DNA from: Paracoccaceae bacterium
GTDB lineage: Bacteria; Pseudomonadota; Alphaproteobacteria; Rhodobacterales; Rhodobacteraceae
DNA length: 15,251 bases
Assembly: GCA_023134935.1 (NCBI GenBank)
Contig: JAGLUD010000044.1
Span: 1 to 15,251, forward strand
Reading direction: 5' to 3'
Under the pieces are notes generated by a model. The model did no database searches and was not told the origin of the DNA. It was given only the letters and a program-made list of their open reading frames with translations. The stretch's first letter is position 1, and each line of letters opens with the position of its first letter. Below, piece after piece: positions 7,670 through 14,602 of this stretch. Both the position numbers and the translations under genes were made by a program.

Positions 7670-8863
7670 TTAGTTCAGACGGTTGATCAGGTAATCGCTT
7701 GCAATCGAGTCCCATTCGCCAGAGGCCAACATATCCCAAATGCCCGTGTTCAGGTAATCCAAGGCGATAAGACCCTCGGGATCGTCGTTTGCAGTGATGG
7801 CGTGAACTGTATGAACTGTCGAGAGGTCCGTCAGCTCGATTATGCGCTCATTGCGACCTGAATCGGCGAAATAAACATCGGCGGTTAGGCCGTTGACGCT
7901 GACGATATCGACGATATTGTTTTGCAGGTCGTCAAAGCATGTAGCGAGATCAGTTGCTGTTTCCAGCGAGATGATAGGCTCAATCATTCCATCTTCGAGC
8001 AAGTCATATGTGTGCAGGGCGGCTGGACGACAGACCCGTGCACCAACAAGATCGATTTCTTCGGCCGCGTCTTTGAATGGGCTGTTCGAAACGGTGAACA
8101 TCGCCATTTGTGCTTCGTATATTGGGGCAGAGAAGGTGAAGTTTTCACATAGATCACGGATATCCGCGTCGAATTCACCCAGTTGGCAATCCGGCAATAA
8201 CCACGGGAACGACAGGTGGAAGTTTTCTGGCAAAACGGACGTTGCAAGCCCTCTTTCTGGACGTGTCACAAATACGGGTCGGTCAACGTTGGCAGCGTTG
8301 CTTCGCAGCAATGCCGTTTCGATCAACGTGGTGATCAGGCCGCCTTGCAACAGGCTTTTGTCCGAGTAGGGTAGGTTGTCCGAGAAACCCACAAGGATTA
8401 ATTCTGCGACCTCGGGTCCCACAGGCGGTGTCGCTGCGGGTATCGGTGTGGGCTCGGTTATTATAACGATTGTAGTTGGCTGAACCTCGACCACGGCGTC
8501 GGACGTCGGGGTGGTCGGCATAACTTCGAATATGATGGGTTCTTCGGTTAGTGTGATCTCAACCGGCGCGATTGGTTGCGCGTCAGGTTCGACAGGTGTG
8601 CTAGCGGCAACGAATGTGTCACGGCACGGCAGATCTAGGGTCACACCGGTTGGAATAACGTGAGGTGTACGGCCCAGACGGCCGCTGTTCGCCTCGAATA
8701 TATACCGGTAATCTTTCGGGCTTCCGTATGTCACGTTGGCAATTTCGCGCAGCGTGTCGCCTTTGATGGTGGTGTATGTTCCGCAGATGTTTTGGGCCAA
8801 AACGGGAGTTGCCGAGATCGCAGTGACAGCCAATCCCAAAGCTGCAAAAACCTGTTTATTCAA
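7670..8863 (-). CDS. LysM plus amino-acid-SBP-like (transporter substrate-binding domain) protein
   Basis: A 397-residue exported protein starting at TTG 8863. An in-frame stop five codons upstream rules out an earlier start, and the product begins with a good signal peptide, MNKQVFAALGLAVTAISATP then VLAQ. Residues about 25-83 form one LysM module (YTTIKGDTLREIANVTYG, IFEANSG, VTLDLP) flanked by Cys27 and another Cys near 81, which may form a disulfide. About 85-150 is a Pro/Thr/Val/Glu linker. About 150-397 resembles a type II solute-binding domain of the amino-acid (SBP_bac_3) type: LVGFSDNLPYSDKSL, FTFSAPIYEAQMAMF, GARVCRPAALHTYDL, TCFDDLQNNIVDIVSVN. No permease or ATPase is adjacent, so this is probably not a transporter subunit. 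It mirrors the SBP-OmpA fusion of this window with a different wall-binding module. Ligand unknown. Confidence 0.85.
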   Translation of the reverse strand: MNKQVFAALGLAVTAISATPVLAQNICGTYTTIKGDTLREIANVTYGSPKDYRYIFEANSGRLGRTPHVIPTGVTLDLPCRDTFVAASTPVEPDAQPIAPVEITLTEEPIIFEVMPTTPTSDAVVEVQPTTIVIITEPTPIPAATPPVGPEVAELILVGFSDNLPYSDKSLLQGGLITTLIETALLRSNAANVDRPVFVTRPERGLATSVLPENFHLSFPWLLPDCQLGEFDADIRDLCENFTFSAPIYEAQMAMFTVSNSPFKDAAEEIDLVGARVCRPAALHTYDLLEDGMIEPIISLETATDLATCFDDLQNNIVDIVSVNGLTADVYFADSGRNERIIELTDLSTVHTVHAITANDDPEGLIALDYLNTGIWDMLASGEWDSIASDYLINRLN

Positions 8864-8888
8864 TTGTTCGACCCTTTAGTCATATCCA

Positions 8889-8917
8889 CCCCTGCGAAAA
8901 CAAATCACTCGCAGGGG
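8889..8917. terminator. Strong hairpin between nfeD and the LysM-SBP gene
   Basis: Perfect 9-bp inverted repeat: CCCCTGCGA (8889-8897), an 11-base loop, TCGCAGGGG (8909-8917). On the - strand it follows the nfeD stop by 15 bases and precedes the LysM-SBP TTG by 25 bases. A terminator for the qmcA-nfeD operon is the simplest reading, but there is no U-run after the stem on either strand. An attenuator or mRNA-stabilising structure is an alternative. Confidence 0.55.
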
Positions 8918-8932
8918 GATTATGACAGGTTC

Positions 8933-9397
8933 TTAAATGTTTTCAACCTGTACCGACATTCCTTGGGCCGCAATTATCTTAACGACTTGGCCAACTTCGG
9001 CGGTCTGACCGTCGGGCCATTTGGCAGCCCAGCGAAGGCCGTTCAGTTCGATGTGGCCATCGCCCAAATCGAAATCCACAACTTTGGCTTTGTGGCCGAC
9101 CATCTGTTGTGTGCGACTGTTCAAATCTGTTTCAGGTTCACCGTCACCAAATTTGCGCAAGTAGCTGCGGCCAGCGAACATCGAAGCGATGGACAGGGCT
9201 GCATAAAGCGCGATTTGCAGCTCGCCTTGCATGCCCGGAGCGACCCACAGAATGATGGCCATTACGATGGCTGCGATTCCGGGCCAGATAAGCACGAAGG
9301 AGGCGATGACCATCTCTAGCGCGCCAAGTCCGACGCCTAGGGCGATCCACCACCAAGGGGAAAGTGTTTCGATCCAGCTAAAAAGTCCGGCTTCCAT
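8933..9397 (-). CDS. NfeD family membrane protein, QmcA partner (YbbJ-like)
   Basis: A 154-residue short-type NfeD protein. ATG 9397 lies 4 bases after the qmcA stop and its Shine-Dalgarno AAGGAT is inside the end of qmcA, so the two are translationally linked. Three membrane segments lie at about 13-30, 33-53 and 58-76 (WWWIALGVGLGALEMVIA, FVLIWPGIAAIVMAIILWVA, LQIALYAALSIASMFAG). They are followed by a soluble OB-fold of about 60 residues, with GHKAKVVDFDLGDGHIELNG, WAAKWPDGQ and VGQVVKIIAAQGMSVQVE. No ClpP-like protease domain is present, so this is not the long NfeD1 type. Family knowledge says short NfeD proteins pair with SPFH proteins, possibly controlling their assembly in membrane microdomains. 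The gene pair matches E. coli qmcA-ybbJ. Confidence 0.9.
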   Translation of the reverse strand: MEAGLFSWIETLSPWWWIALGVGLGALEMVIASFVLIWPGIAAIVMAIILWVAPGMQGELQIALYAALSIASMFAGRSYLRKFGDGEPETDLNSRTQQMVGHKAKVVDFDLGDGHIELNGLRWAAKWPDGQTAEVGQVVKIIAAQGMSVQVENI

Positions 9398-9401
9398 CAG
9401 A

Positions 9402-10319
9402 TTAATCCTTTGTTACGGCTTTGGCGATGTCGGCAATACCGGCGACGGAACCGATCAGGCCAGTGGCCTCTAGCGGAAGCATCACGGTCTTGCTGTTGGG
9501 CGAAGCGGCGATGTCACGCAATGCCTCGGTGTATTTTGTGGCCACGAAGTAGTTGATGGCCTGAATGTCACCTTTGGCAATCGCCTCGGACACCATGCGT
9601 GTCGCGTTGGCTTCGGCTTCGGCGGAACGTTCGCGGGCCTCCGCATCAAGGAACGCAGCTTCGCGCGCACCCTCGGCTTCGCGAATTTGCGCTTCGCGTT
9701 GGCCTTCTGCTTCCAGAATGGCAGCCTGTTTCTGACCTTCGGCCTGAAGAATGTCGGCACGTTTGGTACGTTCCGCTTTCATCTGACGGGCCATCGCCTC
9801 GTTAATGTCTTCTGGTGGCGAGAGGTCTTTGATTTCGACACGAGTAACTTTCACGCCCCATGAATGCGAGGCTTCGTCGATTATGCTCAACAGACGTGTG
9901 TTGATGTGGTCACGGTTGGACAGGCTTTCATCCAAATCCATCGCACCGATAACCGCACGAATGTTGGTCATGGAAAGGTTGGTCAGGGCGCGTTCAAGAT
10001 CGCGAACCTCGTAGGCAGCTTGGGCCGCATCAACTACCTGATAAAATGCCACCGCGTCGGCCATAACCATGGCGTTGTCTTTGGTGATAACTTCTTGGGA
10101 ATGGATGTCCAGAACGGTTTCCATCATGTTAATTTTAGCGCCGACTTTATCCATGATCGGGATCAGGAAGTTCAGGCCCGGTTGCAGTGTGCGGGTGTAG
10201 CGGCCGAAACGTTCCACGGTCCAAGTTTCGCCCTGTGGAACTGTCTTTACCATTAGGTAAAGCATGATGATCGCGAAGACCAAAATCGCCAGTGCTGGTG
10301 CGCCGATTGCCTCTAACAT
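9402..10319 (-). CDS. qmcA: SPFH/stomatin-family protein QmcA
   Basis: A 305-residue membrane-anchored SPFH (band 7) protein, the same length as E. coli QmcA by my recollection. ATG 10319 is chosen over earlier in-frame codons because GAAGGAT lies 6-7 bases upstream and the protein then begins with the single membrane anchor ([15 protein letters not shown], about 9-23). The SPFH core follows: [60 protein letters not shown], and [20 protein letters not shown]. About 185-260 is the Ala/Glu-rich coiled coil with AEGQ/AEGA repeats ([17 protein letters not shown]). The end has [24 protein letters not shown]. Such proteins form large ring or cage oligomers that scaffold membrane microdomains and often regulate FtsH or protein quality control. 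It is in an operon with nfeD and divergent from the motor-like pair. Confidence 0.93.
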   Translation of the reverse strand: MLEAIGAPALAILVFAIIMLYLMVKTVPQGETWTVERFGRYTRTLQPGLNFLIPIMDKVGAKINMMETVLDIHSQEVITKDNAMVMADAVAFYQVVDAAQAAYEVRDLERALTNLSMTNIRAVIGAMDLDESLSNRDHINTRLLSIIDEASHSWGVKVTRVEIKDLSPPEDINEAMARQMKAERTKRADILQAEGQKQAAILEAEGQREAQIREAEGAREAAFLDAEARERSAEAEANATRMVSEAIAKGDIQAINYFVATKYTEALRDIAASPNSKTVMLPLEATGLIGSVAGIADIAKAVTKD

Positions 10320-10337
10320 GTAATATCCTTCCCTCGT

Positions 10338-10351
10338 GCCTGATTTCAGGC
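10338..10351. promoter_or_regulatory. Inverted repeat in the qmcA leader
   Basis: GCCTGA-TT-TCAGGC, a 6-bp perfect inverted repeat with a 2-base centre, 19-32 bases upstream of the qmcA start. The centre is too short for a stable RNA hairpin, so an operator for a dimeric regulator is more likely. Could be chance. Confidence 0.25.
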
Positions 10352-10460
10352 GTTGTGCATTAAGTAATAATATTGGCGGGCGTCTGGAGTAATGCCGCGC
10401 CGTTGATGAATTATCTAATACATATGGGGGTTTGTGGCCAAATTGCAAATAATTTGTGGT

Positions 10461-10489
10461 TTGAGAAGGCTGTTGGAATTCTCGTTAAT
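10461..10489 (+). promoter_or_regulatory. Candidate promoter for the MotA/MotB-like operon
   Basis: TTGAGA (10461-10466, 5/6 to TTGACA), 17-base spacer, GTTAAT (10484-10489, 4/6). An overlapping alternative is TTGGAA (10473-10478), 17 bases, TACAGT (10496-10501), 4/6 each. Either would give a leader of about 30-45 bases to ATG 10541. Found by eye, not tested. Confidence 0.35.
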
Positions 10490-10540
10490 CGACTCTACAG
10501 TGGCGCAAATCATAGGTGAAACGGCAAGGAAAGCTGCATA

Positions 10541-11719
10541 ATGTTCCTGGATACACGAAACGAACCCGAGTTCACACAACCATTCCGTCAAATTGTAACA
10601 ATGTTGGTGGTTATGGTGATCGTTGCCGCCATCGGATATTTGCTGTTTCCGACGGTTTCGCCGATCTTTCTGGTGTCGCCATATCTAAACGGATTTATCC
10701 TTAGCGTGTTTGTTTTCGGTGTCTTTGCCAGCTTCTGGCAGATGCGGGCTTTGTTCTCGGCTGTGGGGTGGATCGAAGGGTTCGCGCTGGACCGTCCGGG
10801 GCATGAATTCGTGAAGGCTCCGCGTCTGTTGGCGTCCTTGGCGGCGTTGCTTAGTGACAGTCGTTCGCGCAAGTCGATCAACGCGTCTTCGGCATCGTCG
10901 ATTCTTGATTCCGTAAGTACACGACTGGACGAGTCACGGGACATTTTGCGTTATATCGTGAACCTGCTGATTTTCCTTGGCCTGCTGGGTACGTTTTACG
11001 GATTGGCGACGACTATTCCGGCTGTTGTGGACACGATCCGCACGCTTGCGCCGACTGAAGGTGGCAGCTCGATTGACTCGTTCGATAATCTGATGACCGG
11101 CCTTGAAGAACAGCTCGGCGGTATGGGTACGGCGTTTGCGTCTTCCTTGCTGGGTTTGGCTGGTTCTTTGATTGTTGGTTTGCTGGAAATTTTCGCAGGC
11201 CACGGGCAAAACCGGTTCTATATGGAGCTTGAGGAATGGTTGTCTTCGATCACCAAGGTTGGCCATGGCGGAGACGATGCAGCGGGCATTGATGGCTCGG
11301 TTATTTCGGAACTGATGGGGCAAACGACGCACCAGATTGAAAGCCTTAAAGAGCTGGTTATGCGGGGCGAAGAACAACGTATGCGGACTGATGGACGCTT
11401 GGCGTCCTTGGCCGAGGCGATCAGTGTTCTGGCCAAACAGATCAGCAATCAGTCCCGTGGTGGCAAAGGTGGTGCAGGAAGCCCCGAAGTGATGGAACGT
11501 ATCGCTGGCGGGCAGGATCGCATTGTCGAGGCGTTGGGCAACATGGGTGAAGGTATGGACGCCGAAGCACGGATGCGTCTGCGCAACATCGATGTGCAGT
11601 TGCTGCGTGTACTAGAGGAAATGTCGTCTGGGCGCCAAGATTCCATTGCCGAAATTCGACAGGATTTCGCGACGCTTATTTATACCCTTCAGCAAGCAAT
11701 TAATCAGGACGAGGGCTAA
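10541..11719 (+). CDS. MotA/TolQ/ExbB-like proton channel family protein
   Basis: A 392-residue inner-membrane protein; ATG 10541 follows AAGGAAAG at 10526. Four membrane helices are visible: about 17-38 (IVTMLVVMVIVAAIGYLLF), 48-70 (LNGFILSVFVFGVFASFW), 136-160 (DILRYIVNLLIFLGLLG then TFYGLATTIPAVV) and 190-218 (QLGGMGTAFASSLLGLAG then SLIVGLLEIF). LLGTFYGL and GMGTAFASSLLGL in helices 3 and 4 are the ion-path motifs of the MotA/TolQ/ExbB family. The cytoplasmic loop 71-135 and the C-terminal 165 residues are hydrophilic. The tail (about 250-392) looks helical with a Gly-rich break at GGKGGAG. It is followed 3 bases later by the MotB-like gene, so the two should form a 5:2-type ion-driven motor. 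It is not flagellar MotA by context, and not clearly TolQ because tolR/A/B/pal are absent. Force target unknown. Confidence 0.85.
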   Translation: MFLDTRNEPEFTQPFRQIVTMLVVMVIVAAIGYLLFPTVSPIFLVSPYLNGFILSVFVFGVFASFWQMRALFSAVGWIEGFALDRPGHEFVKAPRLLASLAALLSDSRSRKSINASSASSILDSVSTRLDESRDILRYIVNLLIFLGLLGTFYGLATTIPAVVDTIRTLAPTEGGSSIDSFDNLMTGLEEQLGGMGTAFASSLLGLAGSLIVGLLEIFAGHGQNRFYMELEEWLSSITKVGHGGDDAAGIDGSVISELMGQTTHQIESLKELVMRGEEQRMRTDGRLASLAEAISVLAKQISNQSRGGKGGAGSPEVMERIAGGQDRIVEALGNMGEGMDAEARMRLRNIDVQLLRVLEEMSSGRQDSIAEIRQDFATLIYTLQQAINQDEG

Positions 11720-11722
11720 GCG

Positions 11723-13417
11723 ATGGCCCGCGCACGGCGATCAGGAAAGCGCGCCGAGGCCAATATCTGGCCCGGTTTCGTGGATGCAATGACCGCTTTG
11801 TTGCTGGTTATCATGTTCGTGCTGTCGATCTTTATGATCATCCAAAACGTGATGCGCGAGACGATCACGGGGCAGGATGTGGAGTTGCACGACCTGTCAG
11901 CACAAGTGGCGGGTTTGGCGCAGGCCTTGGGGCTTGAACAAAGACGTGGCACGGACCTTTCGAACCAGTTGGGCCAGTTGGATAGCAAGCTGTCTGACAG
12001 CGAAGCGGCGTTGCAATTGCAAACGGCGCTGGTCGCCTCGCTTAGTAATGATCGCGATGCGGCGAACGTTCGGATCGCTAGTTTTGAAGAACAGGTGGCG
12101 GGGCTGATTACGCGCAACACGAATTTGAATGACCGGAATTCCAATCTGCAGTCGTCGTTGGCGGATGTTGAACAAACGGCAGAGGATCAAGCCAGCCAGA
12201 TCGAAGCGGCAAGGGCGAGCATTGCGGAGCTGGATGCGGCACGGGATCTTGAGTTGACGCAGAAGGAAGCGGCGCAGTTGGCATTAGCGCGAGCGCGGGC
12301 GGAGATTGACGTTGAAGCTGAACAGGCGCGTCTGGCGGCGGCGAAGGCCGATGCGTTGGAAGCACTGGTTGCTGATCTAGAAACTAAGGTAGACGAGACC
12401 GAAACCGAGTTGGCAACCTTAAGCGACGCAGAGGCCGCGCGTTTGGTCGAAGCGGCTGCGGCAGAGGCATTGCGCGCACGGCTGTTAAACGCGGACACGG
12501 AGCTGACAGCGATGACGCTGGCCTTGGAAGAGCAGCGCCAAAAGGCCGAGGATACACTGACGTTATTGGCAGCGGCAGAAGTTGCGCAGCGAAAGCTGGA
12601 TAATTCCGAGGCGGAGAATGTCGCGGAGATTGATCGTCAGACCGCGTTGTTGGAGCAAGCGAACGACCTGTTGGCCGGTGAGCGGGCATTGTCAGCCGAA
12701 AGCCAACGGCAGGTTGCGTTGTTAAACCAGCAGACGGCGGCGCTGCGAACGCAGTTGAATTCGCTGCAAGGGTTACTGGATGCGTCCAAGGCGGCAGACG
12801 TCGAGGCGAAAGTGCAGTTGCAGACGCTGGGTTCAGATTTGAATACAGCACTGGCGCGAGTGGCTGCGGAGCAAAAAGCGCGGGCTGAATCAGAACAGGC
12901 GCGGGCAGATCTAGAAGCGCGGGAACGCGAGCGGCTTGAAGATGAAGCGGTTGATCTGCGTAGCTTCCGTTCCGAATTCTTCGGCCGTGTGCGCGAAGTC
13001 TTGAGTGGGCGCGATGGCGTGCAGGTGGTCGGGGACCGTTTTGTGTTCTCTTCCGAGGTTCTGTTTGCACCGGGTTCGGCTGAACTTGGGGCAGGCGGCA
13101 AAGCACAGATTGCGGTCGTTGCCTCGGTTATTCGTGACATTGGCGATGAAATTCCGGATGAGATCAATTGGGTGCTGCGCGTTGACGGGCATACGGATAA
13201 AATCGGTCTCGGGGCTGGTTCACAGTTCGCAGATAACTGGGAACTGTCGCAAGCGCGGGCGTTGTCGGTTGTGAAATACCTGATCGAACGTGAAGGTATT
13301 CCAGCGAACCGTCTTGCGGCGACTGGCTTTGGTGAATTCCAACCCGTTGATCTGGGTAACAGCCCAGAAGCGCTGGCGGCCAATCGTCGGATCGAGCTTA
13401 AGCTAACCGAAAAGTAA
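11723..13417 (+). CDS. MotB-like protein: TM helix with Asp, long coiled coil, OmpA domain
   Basis: A 564-residue partner of the channel protein; ATG 11723 lies 3 bases after its stop. Residues 1-16 are cytoplasmic and basic. One membrane helix, about 19-41 (FVDAMTALLLVIMFVLSIFM), carries Asp21 at the position of the proton-accepting Asp of MotB, TolR and ExbD. About 45-410 is continuous coiled-coil-like sequence rich in Ala, Glu, Gln and Leu (for example VADLETKVDETETELATL). About 430-564 is an OmpA-type peptidoglycan-binding domain: LFAPGSAEL, VDGHTD (Asp492), NWELSQARALSVVKYL (Arg512), ATGFGEFQP and NRRIELKL. MotB and TolR lack such a long rod. The coding DNA is strongly biased to Ala/Glu codons across the coil, which creates long spurious antisense frames. 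Together the pair looks like an ion-driven machine anchored to the wall. Confidence 0.88.
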   Translation: MARARRSGKRAEANIWPGFVDAMTALLLVIMFVLSIFMIIQNVMRETITGQDVELHDLSAQVAGLAQALGLEQRRGTDLSNQLGQLDSKLSDSEAALQLQTALVASLSNDRDAANVRIASFEEQVAGLITRNTNLNDRNSNLQSSLADVEQTAEDQASQIEAARASIAELDAARDLELTQKEAAQLALARARAEIDVEAEQARLAAAKADALEALVADLETKVDETETELATLSDAEAARLVEAAAAEALRARLLNADTELTAMTLALEEQRQKAEDTLTLLAAAEVAQRKLDNSEAENVAEIDRQTALLEQANDLLAGERALSAESQRQVALLNQQTAALRTQLNSLQGLLDASKAADVEAKVQLQTLGSDLNTALARVAAEQKARAESEQARADLEARERERLEDEAVDLRSFRSEFFGRVREVLSGRDGVQVVGDRFVFSSEVLFAPGSAELGAGGKAQIAVVASVIRDIGDEIPDEINWVLRVDGHTDKIGLGAGSQFADNWELSQARALSVVKYLIEREGIPANRLAATGFGEFQPVDLGNSPEALAANRRIELKLTEK

Positions 13418-13467
13418 AACTTCAAGGGATCGTGATATCGCGGTTTCTTGACTCTATCTAAAAATGT

Positions 13468-13483
13468 AAGTAAGTACTTACTT
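13468..13483. promoter_or_regulatory. Perfect 16-bp palindrome, candidate TetR operator
   Basis: AAGTAAGTACTTACTT is identical to its reverse complement. It lies 15 bases before the permease ATG. TTGACT (13448-13453, 5/6 to a -35 box) precedes it by 14 bases, so the palindrome covers where the -10 box would fall. This is the usual position for a repressor site, and a TetR-family gene follows the permease. Autoregulation by that TetR is inference. Confidence 0.6.
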
Positions 13484-13498
13484 TTGATGGAGAGTTGC

Positions 13499-14599
13499 AT
13501 GCTAGAAGTATTGCGCAATTTGCGGGCACACCCGATGTTTCGAGCTGCAATGATAGTTCCGACGTCGATAATGTTGATATTTTCAGTTTTCAATCTGACG
13601 GCTCCGCCTGACCCGGCAAGGCAGGCGGCCTCATTCCAGTTGGGGATCGTTAATCAGGATAAAGGCAGTATCTTTCCGCCGATCAAAGTATCTGAAAAAG
13701 TGCTTGAGGGTTTGCTTGGTAATCTGCCGTTTACGGTCACACACATTGTTACAACAAACGCGGCAAGAGATGCTTTGGAACAGGGCGACGTCGCCGCCGT
13801 GCTGATATTCCCCGAGACATTCACCAAGACAGCGATGAGCAGCGAGCAGGTGGAGTTCGAGATTTGGAACTCCCAACATCTAACAATTGCGGAAACCGCG
13901 TTGGGTGCGCAATTGCCGACGATGTTGCAGTTGGGTATGTCCGCAGCTGTTGCGTCAATGCGTGAAGCGCTTGCGGCGGGCCGATTACCGACTGCCGAAA
14001 TGCCGGTTACCGCGAAGATTGAAACGTTCAACAAGGCGCAAAGTGGTGCGTCGCTTGTGGCACCGTTTGTAATGACGTCAGCGACTTGGTTGGCAGCGAT
14101 GGTGGGGGCGATAATGCTGTTCCTCGCTACTAAAGGAGTGCCGTACGGCGCATCCAAAGCGCTGGTTCGCACGATTGTTCCAGTGATCTCGCTAGGCCTC
14201 GCGTCATTGGCGTTGGCGGGCGTTGTTTCGCTTACGATTGGTGATGGATCGCTGTTCCTGCCTGTCTGGATGACGGTTTGGGGCGCGGCGGTTTGTATTG
14301 GCTGGCTGATCAACGGGTTGTTTGCGATTTTCGGAATGTGGTCGTTGATCGCCGTTCTTCCCGCGGCATTCTACCAACCGGCAATTGGTGGCGTGCAGGC
14401 CCCGATAACGGCTGCACCGGAGTGGTTAAGTTCGATCGCGGAAGTTCTGCCGTTCGATCAACTCGGCGCTACATACCGGAGTATTATCCTTGGTGGTGGC
14501 TCCGGTATTCCAGTCACGCAGTTCGTCTGGGTCGGTTTGAACGGTCTGGTTTTGATTTGGCTAGGCTCGATCTTCATTGATAATATGCGGGCTAAATGA
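13499..14599 (+). CDS. YhgE/Pip-like ABC-2-type membrane protein
   Basis: A 366-residue integral membrane protein. ATG 13499 is chosen because GGAGAG (13489-13494) gives a proper ribosome-binding site; the earlier in-frame ATG 13487 and TTG 13448 overlap the palindrome or the probable promoter. One N-terminal membrane helix (about 14-32, FRAAMIVPTSIMLIFSVFNL) is followed by a 150-residue external domain (IVNQDKGSIFPP, ALEQGDVAAVLIFPETFT). Then about five helices lie between residues 180 and 360. AAPEWLSSIAEVLPFDQLGATYRSIILGG is the conserved segment before the last helix in YhgE/Pip and ABC-2 permeases of the drug-export type. No ATPase or membrane-fusion gene is adjacent. The downstream TetR gene suggests an inducible export or stress function. 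Substrate unknown; a DUF3533/SNG1-like assignment is an alternative. Confidence 0.75.
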   Translation: MLEVLRNLRAHPMFRAAMIVPTSIMLIFSVFNLTAPPDPARQAASFQLGIVNQDKGSIFPPIKVSEKVLEGLLGNLPFTVTHIVTTNAARDALEQGDVAAVLIFPETFTKTAMSSEQVEFEIWNSQHLTIAETALGAQLPTMLQLGMSAAVASMREALAAGRLPTAEMPVTAKIETFNKAQSGASLVAPFVMTSATWLAAMVGAIMLFLATKGVPYGASKALVRTIVPVISLGLASLALAGVVSLTIGDGSLFLPVWMTVWGAAVCIGWLINGLFAIFGMWSLIAVLPAAFYQPAIGGVQAPITAAPEWLSSIAEVLPFDQLGATYRSIILGGGSGIPVTQFVWVGLNGLVLIWLGSIFIDNMRAK

Positions 14600-14602
14600 G
14601 CT

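Larger units (their letters stand above)
10320..10540. other. 221-bp divergent intergenic region, qmcA / MotA-like gene
   Basis: AT-rich spacer that must carry promoters for both divergent operons. On the - strand GCCACA (10438-10433), 17 bases, GATAAT (10415-10410, 5/6) could drive qmcA, with a leader of about 85 bases holding the palindrome at 10338-10351. Plus-strand candidates are listed separately. I see no small gene or RNA here. Confidence 0.5.

Noticed and set aside
2825..8863. ABC import system based on the two SBP-like proteins
   Set aside because: No permease or ATPase gene in the region, and both SBPs are fused to wall-binding modules.
10320..10448. N-terminal extension of QmcA to 10448
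   Set aside because: Family members begin right at the membrane anchor. ATG 10319 has a Shine-Dalgarno and gives the same length as E. coli QmcA.
10541..13417. Zorya anti-phage system (ZorA/ZorB)
   Set aside because: The channel/OmpA pair resembles ZorAB, but no ZorC, ZorD helicase or ZorE nuclease lies on either side, and the long coil is on the MotB-like partner rather than as a cytoplasmic tail on the channel protein. Neighbours are housekeeping-type genes.
10541..13417. Flagellar motor motA/motB or a tol-pal cluster
   Set aside because: No flagellar genes and no tolR, tolA, tolB or pal around. The coiled-coil insertion is not found in either MotB or TolR.
12637..13593. Long antisense open frame (318 codons) opposite the coiled-coil gene
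   Set aside because: Ser/Arg/Ala-rich translation is the mirror of Ala/Glu/Gln codons of the coil. It also runs across the permease promoter region.
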